Positions 16,278 to 26,129 of a stretch of DNA of 64,000 bases are shown here, piece after piece. A model generated the notes under the pieces. It ran no database searches. It had not been told where the DNA came from and saw nothing but the letters and a program-made list of their open reading frames with translations. The stretch's first letter is position 1, and the number at the start of each line of letters is the position of its first letter. A program made the translations under genes and the position numbers. This DNA comes from an uncultured Lachnospiraceae bacterium (GTDB lineage Bacteria > Bacillota > Clostridia > Lachnospirales > Lachnospiraceae), in contig CAJUHJ010000004.1 of the NCBI GenBank assembly GCA_910586355.1, positions 1 to 64,000 on the forward strand, written 5' to 3'.

Positions 16278-17432
16278 ATGGATTACAAAGAACAGGCATT
16301 AAAAGCCCATAAAGAATGGAACGGAAAATTAGAAACGATTTCAAAAGCGCCGGTAAAAGACCGCGACGCGCTTTCAATTGCATATACTCCCGGCGTTGCA
16401 GAGCCATGTAGGGAAATTGCCAAAGACAAAAACCTTGCTTATACATATACCATGAAAGCCAACACCGTTGCCGTTGTCTCCGACGGAAGCGCCGTATTGG
16501 GTCTGGGCAATATCGGGCCATATGCTGCAATGCCTGTTATGGAAGGAAAATGCGTACTGTTTAAAGAATTTGGAAATATCAACGCAGTTCCAATTTGTTT
16601 AGATACACAAGATACAGAAGAAATTATAAAAGCTGTCACACAGATTGCGCCTGCTTTCGGCGGAATCAATCTGGAAGATATTTCAGCGCCGAGATGTTTT
16701 GAAATAGAAGAACGTCTCAAAAAAATTCTGGATATTCCGGTTTTCCATGACGACCAACACGGCACTGCAATTGTTGTGCTTGCCGGAATTATCAACGCCT
16801 TAAAAGTAACCGGAAAGCAAAAAGAAAACTGTAAAGTCGTCGTAAACGGCGCTGGTTCTGCTGGAATTGCCATTACAAAGCTGCTGTTACAGTATGGTTT
16901 TTTACATATTACAATGTGCGATAAAGACGGAATCCTAAACAAATCATACCCAAACTTAAATTGGATGCAGCAGAAAATGACAGAAGTTACTAACTTAGAA
17001 AATGCCAGCGGAACCTTAGCCGACGCTTTAGTCGGCGCGGATATATTTGTCGGTGTTTCTGCACCAAATCTTGTCAGCCCACAAATGGCGGCTTCCATGA
17101 ATAAAGACGCAATTATATTTGCCATGGCAAACCCCACGCCTGAAATCATGCCGGCAGACGCAAAAGCTGCCGGAGTAAAAGTTGTCGGCACCGGAAGAAG
17201 CGATTTTCCGAATCAGATTAACAATGTCGTCGCATTTCCGGGTATCTTTAAAGGAGCATTGGAAGGACGCGCTTCCCAGATTACAGAAGAAATGAAACTT
17301 GCCGCTGCAAATGCGATTGCAGGTCTTGTAAGCGACGAAGAATTGAACGAAGATTTTATTATGCCAGAGGCATTTGACCCGTGGGTGGCAGAAGCTGTCA
17401 GCAGCGCTGTGAAATCGCATATTTCTAAATAA
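16278..17432 (+). CDS. NAD(P)-dependent malic enzyme
   Basis: Oxidative decarboxylation of malate to pyruvate and CO2. The 384-residue product is the short bacterial form without the phosphotransacetylase tail. The substrate region is LSIAYTPGVAEPCREI, followed by the catalytic Lys region TYTMKANTVAVVSDGSAVLGLG. Metal ligands lie in NLEDISAPRCFEIEE and FHDDQHGTAIV. The Rossmann loop VVNGAGSAGIAI is near residues 190-200. It is one of few plus-strand genes here and is followed after 26 bp by a DUF4364 gene, probably cotranscribed. Cofactor preference is not readable with confidence. Confidence 0.95.
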   Translation: MDYKEQALKAHKEWNGKLETISKAPVKDRDALSIAYTPGVAEPCREIAKDKNLAYTYTMKANTVAVVSDGSAVLGLGNIGPYAAMPVMEGKCVLFKEFGNINAVPICLDTQDTEEIIKAVTQIAPAFGGINLEDISAPRCFEIEERLKKILDIPVFHDDQHGTAIVVLAGIINALKVTGKQKENCKVVVNGAGSAGIAITKLLLQYGFLHITMCDKDGILNKSYPNLNWMQQKMTEVTNLENASGTLADALVGADIFVGVSAPNLVSPQMAASMNKDAIIFAMANPTPEIMPADAKAAGVKVVGTGRSDFPNQINNVVAFPGIFKGALEGRASQITEEMKLAAANAIAGLVSDEELNEDFIMPEAFDPWVAEAVSSAVKSHISK

Positions 17433-17458
17433 TCCAACTGTTTTTGGGAGGAAATGAA

Positions 17459-17974
17459 ATGGCAGATCCTAATACAATTTACAAAATGACGATTTTAACA
17501 ATGCTAGATAAAGTAGATTTCCCACTTTCCAACACACAAATCGCAAATTTCTTTCTCGAACATGATTATACTGATTATTTTACTGTCCAGCAGATTATCA
17601 GCAGTCTGCTGGACTCTGAGTTAATCCGTTATAAATCCACACACAACAATACCCAGTATTCAATTACTGCACTCGGAAAAGATACTCTGCGATTTTTTGA
17701 AGACAAAATCACGCCCGCCATAAAAACCGATATGCTTAGCTACTTCGCCAAGCATGGAATGGAATTTAAAAATGAAAACGCTGTGACGGCAGATTTCTAC
17801 AAATCTACCGATATGGGTTTTGATGTCCGCTGCCAGTTAAAAGAAAAGAATGCTTCTGTCATCGACTTAACCATTCATGTCCAGTCACGTGCACAGGCAG
17901 AAGCTGTCTGCAAAAACTGGCAGGAACAAAATATTGAAATTTATACTTATCTAATGGATATGCTGATTCAGTAA
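17459..17974 (+). CDS. DUF4364 family protein
   Basis: A 171-residue protein of a family (DUF4364) found mainly in Clostridia, with an N-terminal winged-helix-like region (TILTMLDKVDFPLSNTQIA, ISSLLDSELI) and a C-terminal mixed domain. The ATG at 17459 is chosen because GGGAGG lies seven bases upstream; a TTG at 17444 overlaps that site. The N-terminal fold suggests DNA binding, but no function is established. It is transcribed with malic enzyme and converges on mecA, with only 11 bp between the two stops. Confidence 0.85.
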   Translation: MADPNTIYKMTILTMLDKVDFPLSNTQIANFFLEHDYTDYFTVQQIISSLLDSELIRYKSTHNNTQYSITALGKDTLRFFEDKITPAIKTDMLSYFAKHGMEFKNENAVTADFYKSTDMGFDVRCQLKEKNASVIDLTIHVQSRAQAEAVCKNWQEQNIEIYTYLMDMLIQ

Positions 17975-17985
17975 TACAGTTGAAA

Positions 17986-18681
17986 CTATAACTGCGCCAA
18001 TATTTCCAACGCCTGTTCCTTTAAAATTACATTTGCATGTTCATCCAAAAAATTACTTCGTATACTGTCTTTTTCAATTGACTTCGCATATTCCATAGAA
18101 GCGGCGACAAATTCATACACATAGCCTCTCGTACTTTGATTCAAATCTGCCCATAAAAAATACTGTTTATTCTGATCCAGATAATAAAGCCTGCTCTTTG
18201 CATTTGAAGGTTCCGGAAGAATCTGACAGAATTTTTTTGCACTGGTAAAAGAAACAAATGTCAGCAAATACGTATAACCGCCTCTGTCTCCTTCAATTAC
18301 CTTTTCCCGTTTCTGATTATCCGCTTCTTTTAATATATCTTCTTTGACATCCGGAAGTTTTACAGTCTCTGTTTCTTTTGCTGAAGAACCAAACATGTTC
18401 CGGATATGCTCTAAAATTTCAGAACTGCTGACCTGACTTTCTGAAAATGTCAGCACAATTTCATCTTCCGACATAATTGCCGCCTGAATGGACATCATAT
18501 TGCCGGATGTCTTATATCCCACCTCTTCTTCTGCAATCCGAATCAGCTTTTCTAAAAACTCCCTTGCATTCGGAGAATTGGAAAAAAAATCTTCCAATTC
18601 GATTCCATTCTGCTCTAAATCTTCCTGCGTCAGCGTACAGCGCAGAACTCCATTTTCCATTTTTTCAAACCTCATCATCAT
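17986..18681 (-). CDS. mecA: Adaptor protein MecA
   Basis: MecA delivers substrates to the ClpC/ClpP protease. The product (about 231 residues) has the N-terminal substrate-binding part (MRFEKMENGVLRCTLTQED, DFFSNSPNAREFLEKLI). A variable Lys/Glu linker separates it from a C-terminal ClpC-binding domain (YTYLLTFVSFTSAKKFCQIL, QYFLWADLNQSTRGYVYEF). Three ATGs stand in a row at 18681, 18678 and 18675 behind AAGGATGTG; the first is used here. A longer frame to 18726 has no better signal. It follows the pyrophosphatase gene by 25 bp, probably one transcript. The name is shared with an unrelated methicillin-resistance gene. Confidence 0.9.
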   Translation of the reverse strand: MMMRFEKMENGVLRCTLTQEDLEQNGIELEDFFSNSPNAREFLEKLIRIAEEEVGYKTSGNMMSIQAAIMSEDEIVLTFSESQVSSSEILEHIRNMFGSSAKETETVKLPDVKEDILKEADNQKREKVIEGDRGGYTYLLTFVSFTSAKKFCQILPEPSNAKSRLYYLDQNKQYFLWADLNQSTRGYVYEFVAASMEYAKSIEKDSIRSNFLDEHANVILKEQALEILAQL

Positions 18682-18706
18682 CACATCCTTACTAATCCCC
18701 TCTGAA

Positions 18707-20359
18707 TTATTCCTGCATGGCAGCAATAAGCGCCGGTATCAACTGTTTCTTTCTGGATACTACACCTTTGAGTAAAAAACCATGTTCTTCCCTCTTTGCA
18801 GAAAATGCCCGGCTGATTATCCCCTCCGCGTCTTCCCCCGCAGACATCAATATCGTGGATTCTTCGAGAATATCTGTCACCATGACAAACACCAGATCTA
18901 ACTTACGTTCTTTTAAAACAGTATCAATATAATCTTTTAGCTTCTCCTGCACAGTTTCCAATTCCTCTTTGCTCATTGCGCTAAGCTGTGCCACTCCAAA
19001 CTCATACTGATTTGCAGTAAAAGTTTTAAAATCCTGGGAAAAAATTTCTTCTGGTGTTTTTCTGTTAAAATCACTGCCTGCCTGAAACATATTCTTTGCA
19101 AGTATCTCAATATCAATTCCGGCAATAATCGCCAATTCTTCCGCTGCAGCCTTATCAACCGCCGTACAAGTCGGCGAACGGAACATTAATGTATCAGAAA
19201 TAATGGCTGCGCACAAAATCCCTGCAATCCGTTTTGGAATTTCGACATTTTTCTCATGGTATATCTGATAAATAATCGTAGATGTACAACCCAACGGCTG
19301 ATTTCGAAAAAATACCGGAGACATTGTCTCTAGGCTTCCTAACCTATGATGATCAATAATTTCTAAAATCTCCGCGCCGTTTATTCCATCTACGGCCTGT
19401 GTTTCTTCATTATGGTCAACTAAAATAATCTGTTTTTTCTGCGTATTAAACAGGTATCTTCTGGAAATCATGCCGACATAATTTCCCTCTTCATCTACAA
19501 TCGGGAAATCTCTGTGACGCACTTTTGACATAACTTCCCTGACATCGTCCACATAATCCTCCAAATCAAACCGGATTAAATTATTTTTTGTCATAAAATG
19601 CTTAATCGGCATACTCTGGTTAATCAAACGCGCAACGGTGAACATATCATAAGGCGTTCCAATAATCATACAGTCTCTTTTATTTGCCAACTGAATCACT
19701 TCTTTGCTAACTGCAAAACCGGAACAGACGACAAGACAGCTCGCATTATGTTCAATAGCGCTTATCTGTGATTCGCTGTGGCCGCCTAAAATCACCAAAT
19801 CATCATCTTCGATATAGTCGTCCATCTTGTCCGGGCTTGACGTTTCTACTACAACTCTTCCTTTTGTAAAATGCGCATGTTCATTTCCGGCTAAAATGCT
19901 GCCTTTTAATGCTTCCGCTATATTTTTATACGGCGTTTTCGCAGTTGCTAAAATACGGGTATCATAAACATCCATATATGAAGTAGCAATGTCTCTTGTA
20001 ACAATCAGGCCGCGAAGCTGGTTTTCTGCCCCGATTACTGGAAGCGTTACTACATTTTCCATATTCATCAATTCCCATGCCAGTTTCAGCGAGATGTGTT
20101 CGCTAACGCCTGCTGTCTGACGAAACGAAATATCTTTAATCTGTGCCCGGACATCCGTCGCCAGTTCCGGTTCTTCTATATGGAAAAAATTTAAAACATA
20201 TTTTGTCTCTTCGTTGAGATTTCCGGCGCGTTTCGCCTCATGGCAAATACTGCTGGTCTGATTTTTCAATTCTGCATATGCAATTGCTGCGCAAATAGAA
20301 TCCGTATCCGGATTTTTATGTCCAATAATCCAAACTTTTTTTTCCTGATTTAATCCCAT
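18707..20359 (-). CDS. ppaC: CBS/DRTGG-domain manganese-dependent inorganic pyrophosphatase
   Basis: Family II pyrophosphatase hydrolysing PPi to phosphate. Active-site motifs are in order: IIGHKNPDTDS (residues 11-21), a DHNEETQ stretch and DHHRLGS. The C-terminal DHHA2 domain is also present. The 550-residue length comes from an insert of two CBS domains split by a DRTGG domain (about 70-300, with RHRDFPIVDEEGNYVGMIS in the second CBS). In this subfamily the insert binds adenine nucleotides and tunes activity. A hairpin lies in its leader. mecA follows. Confidence 0.93.
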   Translation of the reverse strand: MGLNQEKKVWIIGHKNPDTDSICAAIAYAELKNQTSSICHEAKRAGNLNEETKYVLNFFHIEEPELATDVRAQIKDISFRQTAGVSEHISLKLAWELMNMENVVTLPVIGAENQLRGLIVTRDIATSYMDVYDTRILATAKTPYKNIAEALKGSILAGNEHAHFTKGRVVVETSSPDKMDDYIEDDDLVILGGHSESQISAIEHNASCLVVCSGFAVSKEVIQLANKRDCMIIGTPYDMFTVARLINQSMPIKHFMTKNNLIRFDLEDYVDDVREVMSKVRHRDFPIVDEEGNYVGMISRRYLFNTQKKQIILVDHNEETQAVDGINGAEILEIIDHHRLGSLETMSPVFFRNQPLGCTSTIIYQIYHEKNVEIPKRIAGILCAAIISDTLMFRSPTCTAVDKAAAEELAIIAGIDIEILAKNMFQAGSDFNRKTPEEIFSQDFKTFTANQYEFGVAQLSAMSKEELETVQEKLKDYIDTVLKERKLDLVFVMVTDILEESTILMSAGEDAEGIISRAFSAKREEHGFLLKGVVSRKKQLIPALIAAMQE

Positions 20360-20403
20360 ATTTTTTCACCTGCCAATCCAAAAAAATCTATATACAAAGA
20401 ATA

Positions 20404-20447
20404 GGGCGTCCCTCAAAGCGATATCTGTACTGCTTTTTGTGACACCC
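20404..20447 (-). promoter_or_regulatory. Hairpin in the pyrophosphatase leader
   Basis: On the minus strand GGGTGTC and GACGCCC form the outer stem (one G-U), and AAAGC with GCTTT an inner stem around a 12-base loop. It lies 45-88 bp before the ATG and has no T-run behind it. It may be a weak terminator of the upstream gene or a structured leader. No known riboswitch class is recognised. Confidence 0.4.
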
Positions 20448-20503
20448 AAACCTTGCATATCTTATATAATATATTCTTAATTCCCTTAAATGTTACTTGT
20501 ATT

Positions 20504-21193
20504 TTATATAAGACCGAAAATGCGGGCAATCACTCCTGCCAATCCAGCAAAATTCAATACAGTAATTATCATAATTATTGTTGACATTGTCTTCAAAGAA
20601 GAAACTTTTTCAAATTTTTCTATCATTTCTTCTATTTTCTTATCTGATTCATCTACAAGGGTCTGTATATTACGGTAACATTTCACATCTTCACTATGTA
20701 TCTTCTCAAATATATCATTTTTAATCTTATCAAACTGTCCGTTGAGCCCTTCTACGGTCTCCGTCAGCTTTTGATTCTGTTCCTCAATGAGGCTTCGGAC
20801 TTCTTCGCTTTGATCTGTACTATTAACCGCGTTTTCTGCCAGACGTTCTGCAAATGTTTCATTCAGTTCATTTAACTTGGCGTCCACTTTTAAAACCATA
20901 CTGTCAATCTGGGCTCCCACACCGGCAACCACACGGTCGGCAGCATCCTGACGCTCATCAATCATATCGGAAAGTTCCTTCGCCTTGCCTTCCCGTTCTG
21001 CTACAATCTCCTGAAGCTGCTGAACTTTATTTTCTTTCGAAGACAAAAGGTTTTGCAGCTGTTTTGCCTTCTCCCTGAATTCATCAATCTGACTTAATAA
21101 AAAATCTTCGTTTTCCACGTTTTCTGTTATCCTTTCTCGTTTTGTTTTCTGACATCTATGATATTCTTTTAACTTTTGTGCCAGTCTCTTCAT
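20504..21193 (-). CDS. Coiled-coil protein with C-terminal membrane anchor
   Basis: A 229-residue protein I cannot assign to a named family. Residues 20-200 are almost entirely heptad-like, rich in Glu, Lys, Gln and Leu (KAKQLQNLLSSKENKVQQLQE). One hydrophobic helix near the C-terminus (about 205-227, TIIMIITVLNFAGLAGVIA) would anchor the protein in the membrane with the coiled coil in the cytoplasm. A structural or scaffold role is possible but unproven. It has a convincing promoter and stands alone between the GH43-like gene and the pyrophosphatase. Confidence 0.7.
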   Translation of the reverse strand: MKRLAQKLKEYHRCQKTKRERITENVENEDFLLSQIDEFREKAKQLQNLLSSKENKVQQLQEIVAEREGKAKELSDMIDERQDAADRVVAGVGAQIDSMVLKVDAKLNELNETFAERLAENAVNSTDQSEEVRSLIEEQNQKLTETVEGLNGQFDKIKNDIFEKIHSEDVKCYRNIQTLVDESDKKIEEMIEKFEKVSSLKTMSTIIMIITVLNFAGLAGVIARIFGLI

Positions 21194-21229
21194 TCATCTT
21201 TCCTCTTAATCTAAAGTATCTATTGTATG

Positions 21230-21258
21230 ATTGTAGCATTATCAGCAAACCTTGTAAA
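21230..21258 (-). promoter_or_regulatory. Promoter of the coiled-coil gene
   Basis: TTTACA (21258-21253), 17-bp spacer, TACAAT (21235-21230) with a TG extension, 37 bp before the ATG on the minus strand. Confidence 0.6.
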
Positions 21259-21278
21259 GTGGCAAATAAAAGTATCTT

Positions 21279-22376
21279 TTATGAAAACGTCCAGTTTTGT
21301 TTCCTTGGCAAGGCTATTTTGTTTTCTGGTAAAAATTCAATTGGAAGCCAGACATACCTGGAATCGCCAAGATCCTTCTCATTCCAGCGGTCGCCCATGT
21401 AAATGTACCATCCTTTTTCTTCGTCTAAGGGGATGACACAAGTGCTTTGAGAATCGTAAGTAGTTTCTCTTCCGCTGTCTTTACACGGATCGCCCATATC
21501 CTTCCATGGCCCCATTGGATGATCTGCAACTGCATAGCTTGCCGGATTTGCGGCCCAGCCGGTACAGCCGGATTGAATAAGGTAGTATTTGTTTTGATAC
21601 TGAAACATCGCGTGCGCTTCTTTAAAATTGCCGATAAAATTTCTGGTGAAATCTTCTCCTTCTACCGCTTTATCGGGATCTTTGGCAAGAGCTGTGTATT
21701 CATCGTTTAGTTTTGATATATAAGTTGTCCGGTTGCCCTCGGAAGAATAGATGATATAAGCGGCGCCGTCTTTGTCTTGAAATAAATTCATGTCTCGGAC
21801 AGAGCCCCGTTTCGCCCAGCCGTCAAAACCGAAGTCTCCATTTGGATCGTTATGATAATTTAATTTGTAAGTTCCGAACAGGCGAAATGGAGCAGTCAGG
21901 CTGTCTGAAACGGCTACGCCGGCTTTTGCTTTTCCGTAATCCCCATCGCTTCCCTGGCAGCGGCCGTCGGCATGAAACCAAAGGATATATTTGTTCGTCT
22001 TTTTATTATAAATCATTTTCGGACGTTCTATGACACAATTATGCTTATCTAAATCGGTAAATAATATCTCCTTTTCCTGCTGCGTTAAAGTTCCATAGAT
22101 TTCTTTAAAATAACTAGTTTCAAATTCCTCTATATGATCTAATGTTTTTAGGATAATTCCTTCGTCTTTCCACTCAAACAAATCTTTCGAACTATACAAA
22201 TGTATTCCGCCGCAGGGACGGTATCCGTCTGTTTTGTCCTCGCCAATCCAGTACCAGCGTTCTTTCCCATCTACTGTAAATTTCTGGATTTGCCCTCCGT
22301 GTGCCTGAATAATTTTTCCTTCTGTATCATACATACGCGCGCCGGCTGTGCCGCTGAATACGTTATTTTTCTGCAT
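21279..22376 (-). CDS. GH43-like glycoside hydrolase, probably intracellular
   Basis: A 365-residue single-domain protein with the sequence pattern of five-bladed beta-propeller family 43 glycosidases: GGIHLYSSKDLFEWKDEG, CVIERPKMIYNKKTNKYILWFH, SVRDMNLFQDKDGAAYIIYSS and YYLIQSGCTGWAANPASYAV. The pattern recalls GH43 subfamily 24, which includes exo-beta-1,3-galactanases, but substrate cannot be fixed from sequence alone. No signal peptide is seen, so it should act on imported oligosaccharides. It has its own promoter and no transporter or other sugar gene beside it, so it looks like a stand-alone unit. Confidence 0.75.
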   Translation of the reverse strand: MQKNNVFSGTAGARMYDTEGKIIQAHGGQIQKFTVDGKERWYWIGEDKTDGYRPCGGIHLYSSKDLFEWKDEGIILKTLDHIEEFETSYFKEIYGTLTQQEKEILFTDLDKHNCVIERPKMIYNKKTNKYILWFHADGRCQGSDGDYGKAKAGVAVSDSLTAPFRLFGTYKLNYHNDPNGDFGFDGWAKRGSVRDMNLFQDKDGAAYIIYSSEGNRTTYISKLNDEYTALAKDPDKAVEGEDFTRNFIGNFKEAHAMFQYQNKYYLIQSGCTGWAANPASYAVADHPMGPWKDMGDPCKDSGRETTYDSQSTCVIPLDEEKGWYIYMGDRWNEKDLGDSRYVWLPIEFLPENKIALPRKQNWTFS

Positions 22377-22416
22377 TTTTTTCCTCCTGGCTATTTTTTA
22401 TGTGCTATTTCAGAAT

Positions 22417-22445
22417 ATTATAATAATTTCCATCCCAAAAATCAA
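22417..22445 (-). promoter_or_regulatory. Promoter of the GH43-like gene
   Basis: TTGATT (22445-22440), 17-bp spacer, TATAAT (22422-22417) on the minus strand. An AGGAGG site follows just before the ATG at 22376. Confidence 0.65.
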
Positions 22446-22472
22446 TTATACGTTTTATCACTTATGGCAAAC

Positions 22473-22520
22473 AAGAAAAGACCCGGAAAGAATATGCCGC
22501 ACATTCTTTCTGGGTCTTTT
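22473..22520 (-). terminator. Strong terminator after pyruvate:ferredoxin oxidoreductase
   Basis: A near-perfect 20-bp stem (AAAAGACCC, one mismatch, then GAAAGAATATG against its complement) around a 3-base loop, with T-rich flanks on both sides. It lies 11 bp behind the nifJ stop and can work in both directions. Confidence 0.85.
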
Positions 22521-22530
22521 CAAAAATCCA

Positions 22531-25500
22531 CTATTCTTTCACACCTGCCCGGTGTTTCAATTTTTGATATTTCTCCTCTGCGTCTTTTTTCGCCCGCTCA
22601 AATAATTCCCGTGCGCGGGTTGGATTACTTCTTACCAGAGAGTTAAACCTTACTTCACCATTTAAAAACTCATAAAAATCTCCTTTTGGTTCTTTACTGT
22701 CCAAATGGAACGTCCCCTCCTGCATGGCGCCAATCGCCGGCTGATACCGGAACAAATGATAATAACCAGACTGCACTGCCAGTTTTTCTTCCTCCTGCGC
22801 CATCTGCATTCCTGATTTGATTCCCTGATTGATACAGGGAGCATACGCAAGTATCAAAGAAGGTCCAGGATAAGCCTCTGCCTCTGTAATAGCCCTCACG
22901 CACTGGTTATAATCTGCTCCCATTGCAATTTGCGCCACATATACATATCCGTAACTCATAGCCATTGCAGCAATATCTTTTTTGCGAATATCCTTACCTG
23001 CAGCCGCAAACTGCGCAACCGCCCCTATTGGCGTTGATTTTGACGCCTGTCCGCCGGTATTTGAGTAAACTTCTGTATCAAATACAAGAATATTAATATC
23101 CCTTCCGCTTGCCAGCACGTGGTCTAATCCGCCAAATCCAATATCATACGCCCATCCGTCGCCGCCGAAAATCCACTTGGATTTTTTGGAGAGAAAATCT
23201 TTCTTTTCCAGTATTTCCCCGGCAAGCTGACAGTCACATTCCAAAAGGGCTCCAACGAATTTTTCAGAAGCTTTTTGGTTTTTACTGCCGTTTTCATAAG
23301 TGGAAAGCCAGTCACAAGCCGCCTGTTTTAGAGATTCTATATTTGTTTTTTCCACTAATTCTTCTGCTTTTCGTTTTAAACTTTTGCGGATGGTTTCTTC
23401 ACTTAATAACATCCCAAACCCAAACTCTGCCGCATCTTCAAACAGTGAATTCGACCATGCGGGCCCTCTTCCTTTTGCATTGACGGTATACGGCGTGGAA
23501 GGAGAAGAATTTCCCCAGATAGAAGAACATCCAGTCGCATTCGCAATATACATCCGGTCTCCAAATAACTGCGTAACCAATTTTGCATAAGCCGTCTCGC
23601 CGCATCCGGCACAGGCGCCGTGAAACTCTAATAACGGCTGTTTGAACTGGCTTCCTTTTACTGTTGCAATCCCGAATTTTTCTACAAATTCTTCATTTTC
23701 CTCAATTGTCCTTGCGTAATTAAAATATTCCTGTTTGTCATAGTGTTCTTCCGTAGGTTCCATCACAAGCGCTTTTGTTTTTGCCGGGCAGCAGGCGGCG
23801 CAGGTTCCGCAACCAGTACAATCCAGTACGGAAACTGTAATTGAAAATTGGTACTCTTCATTCTTTGGCATATCTTTACTAACCATTCCAGCCGGAGCTT
23901 TCTGACGCTGCTTTCGGTTCAAAATTACTGGACGAATGACTGCATGAGGGCATACATAAGAACAAATATTACATTGAATACAATTCTTTGGTATCCAATT
24001 TGGTACGCGGACCGCTACATTCCGTTTTTCAAATGCCGCCGTACCGGAAGGAACAGCGCCGCTTGCAAATTCTAAGAAGCTTGACACAGGAAGATGATTT
24101 CCCTCAAAGGCATTGACGGCACGCTGAATCTGATTTACATAATTTGTCACATATTCGCTTCTGCCTTCCACCGGGCTTCCCATCAGATTATCACTTTCAC
24201 AAGACGCCCAGTCTGCGCAAGGTTCTACTTTTTGCACCCCCTGCATACCAGCGTCAATTGCTGCGCAGTTTTTGGCTACAACATCATCGCCTTTTCTTCC
24301 ATACGTCCGTTTTACGGCATCTTTTAACAAAGTAACGATTTCTTCTTCCGGCAGTATATTCGTCAGTTTAAAAAATGCCGCCTGTAAAATCGTATTAATC
24401 CTTGTCGGCCCCATTCCCGTTTCCATTCCGATTTTGACGCCGTTAATCACATAAAATTGAATGTCGTTCTCTGCAATATAGCGTTTTAACTGCCCCGGCA
24501 GATGCTTTCCTACCTCGTCCGCATCCCAGGGACAGTTTAAAAGGAACGTTCCCTTGGAAACCAAATTCGATACCATGTTATATTTCCAAACGTAAGACGG
24601 GTTATGACATGCCACAAAATTTGCTTTCTGCACTAAATACGTCGATTTTATCGGCTGTTTCCCAAAACGCAGATGCGATACGGTCAGTCCGCCGGATTTT
24701 TTGGAATCGTAATCAAAATACGCCTGTGCAAATAAGTCCGTATGGTCGCCAATAATTTTAATAGAATTTTTATTGGCACCCACGGTTCCGTCTGCGCCCA
24801 GTCCCCAGAACTGGCAGCTGTATACGTTCTCCGTAATTGTTTCCGGCGTATCCATAGAATCTAAAGACAGCCCCGTTACATCATCTTTGATTCCAATTGT
24901 AAACTCTTTTTTCTCATGGTTTGCATATACTGCTAAAATCTGCCCCGGCGTCGTATCTTTTGAGCTTAATCCGTAACGTCCATGGCATACCTTAACATCT
25001 GCAAACTTTGTATCTTTTAATACTGATACCACATCTAAATATAAAGGCTCGCCTGTTGCACCCGGTTCTTTTGTCCTGTCAAGCACTGTTATCTGCCGTA
25101 CTGTATCCGGCAGCCTCATTAAAAAAGCTTCCGCCGAAAACGGCCGGTACAGGCGTACTTTTATCAAACCAACCTTTTCATTTTTATTAGAAAGATAATC
25201 AATGGTTTCTTCAATCGTTTCACAAACAGACCCCATTGCTATAAGCACATGTTTGGCATCTGAAACTCCATAGTAATTAAATAAGTGATAGGAGGTTCCG
25301 ATTTTTTCATTGATTTTCTGAAAATAAGACTCCACCAAATCCGGAATCTGCGCATAATGCTGATTTGCCGCTTCTCTAATTTGGAAAAATGTATCCGGAT
25401 TCTGTGCCTGCCCCCATTGAAAAGGATGCTCAGGATTTAAGGCATGTTCTCTAAATTTCCGAAGAGAATCCATTGGGAACAAATCTTTTAAATCTTCTTC

Positions 25501-26061
25501 GCTCCAAACAGAAATTTTCTGAATTTCATGAGATGTTCGGAATCCATCAAAGAAACTAATAAATGGAATTCTGCCTTCAAGCGCCGCCCCATGTGCCGCC
25601 GGAGACAGATCCATTACTTCCTGTACCGAAGACGCGCATAGAATCGCTGCGCCTGTCTGCCGGCAGGCATAAATATCCGAATGGTCGCCAAATATACTTA
25701 ACGCATGTGTGGCAATACTTCTTGCCGCAACATGAAATACGCCGGGCAGTCCTTCTCCGGCAATTTTATAAAGATTGGGAATCATTAAGAGCAGCCCCTG
25801 GGAAGCGGTGAACGTCGTAGAAAGGGCGCCTGCTGCAAGCGCCCCATGTACTGCCCCGGCCGCTCCTGCTTCCGACTGCATTTCTGAAATCTCGACTGGA
25901 TTTCCGAATAGATTTTTCTTTCCTTCTGACGCCCATACTTCCGTTACTTCTGCCATAACGGAAGAAGGCGTAATTGGATAAATTGCCGCAACATCTGTAT
26001 ATGCGTATGCCACATGAGCCGCTGCGTGGTTGCCGTCCATTGTTGCCTGTTTACGTTCCAT
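22531..26061 (-). CDS. nifJ: Pyruvate:ferredoxin (flavodoxin) oxidoreductase
   Basis: Single-chain enzyme of anaerobic metabolism: pyruvate + CoA to acetyl-CoA, CO2 and reduced ferredoxin. The start is ATG at 26061 behind AGAGGA, giving 1176 residues, the normal length. Domain order: pyrimidine-binding TPP domain (PITPSSVMAE near residue 30), transketolase C-like domain, gamma domain, then two 4Fe-4S motifs (CIQCNICSYVCP and CTGCGTCAACCP). The last part is the TPP pyrophosphate-binding domain with CAGCGETAYAKL and GGDGWAYDIGFGGLDH. It stands alone with a strong terminator. Confidence 0.97.
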   Translation of the reverse strand: MERKQATMDGNHAAAHVAYAYTDVAAIYPITPSSVMAEVTEVWASEGKKNLFGNPVEISEMQSEAGAAGAVHGALAAGALSTTFTASQGLLLMIPNLYKIAGEGLPGVFHVAARSIATHALSIFGDHSDIYACRQTGAAILCASSVQEVMDLSPAAHGAALEGRIPFISFFDGFRTSHEIQKISVWSEEDLKDLFPMDSLRKFREHALNPEHPFQWGQAQNPDTFFQIREAANQHYAQIPDLVESYFQKINEKIGTSYHLFNYYGVSDAKHVLIAMGSVCETIEETIDYLSNKNEKVGLIKVRLYRPFSAEAFLMRLPDTVRQITVLDRTKEPGATGEPLYLDVVSVLKDTKFADVKVCHGRYGLSSKDTTPGQILAVYANHEKKEFTIGIKDDVTGLSLDSMDTPETITENVYSCQFWGLGADGTVGANKNSIKIIGDHTDLFAQAYFDYDSKKSGGLTVSHLRFGKQPIKSTYLVQKANFVACHNPSYVWKYNMVSNLVSKGTFLLNCPWDADEVGKHLPGQLKRYIAENDIQFYVINGVKIGMETGMGPTRINTILQAAFFKLTNILPEEEIVTLLKDAVKRTYGRKGDDVVAKNCAAIDAGMQGVQKVEPCADWASCESDNLMGSPVEGRSEYVTNYVNQIQRAVNAFEGNHLPVSSFLEFASGAVPSGTAAFEKRNVAVRVPNWIPKNCIQCNICSYVCPHAVIRPVILNRKQRQKAPAGMVSKDMPKNEEYQFSITVSVLDCTGCGTCAACCPAKTKALVMEPTEEHYDKQEYFNYARTIEENEEFVEKFGIATVKGSQFKQPLLEFHGACAGCGETAYAKLVTQLFGDRMYIANATGCSSIWGNSSPSTPYTVNAKGRGPAWSNSLFEDAAEFGFGMLLSEETIRKSLKRKAEELVEKTNIESLKQAACDWLSTYENGSKNQKASEKFVGALLECDCQLAGEILEKKDFLSKKSKWIFGGDGWAYDIGFGGLDHVLASGRDINILVFDTEVYSNTGGQASKSTPIGAVAQFAAAGKDIRKKDIAAMAMSYGYVYVAQIAMGADYNQCVRAITEAEAYPGPSLILAYAPCINQGIKSGMQMAQEEEKLAVQSGYYHLFRYQPAIGAMQEGTFHLDSKEPKGDFYEFLNGEVRFNSLVRSNPTRARELFERAKKDAEEKYQKLKHRAGVKE

Positions 26062-26129
26062 ATCAAAATCCTCTTTTCTGTTTTTTGATAGGATTCGCAT
26101 TTTTTAGAAATTTATCCGTATTTTTCTTT

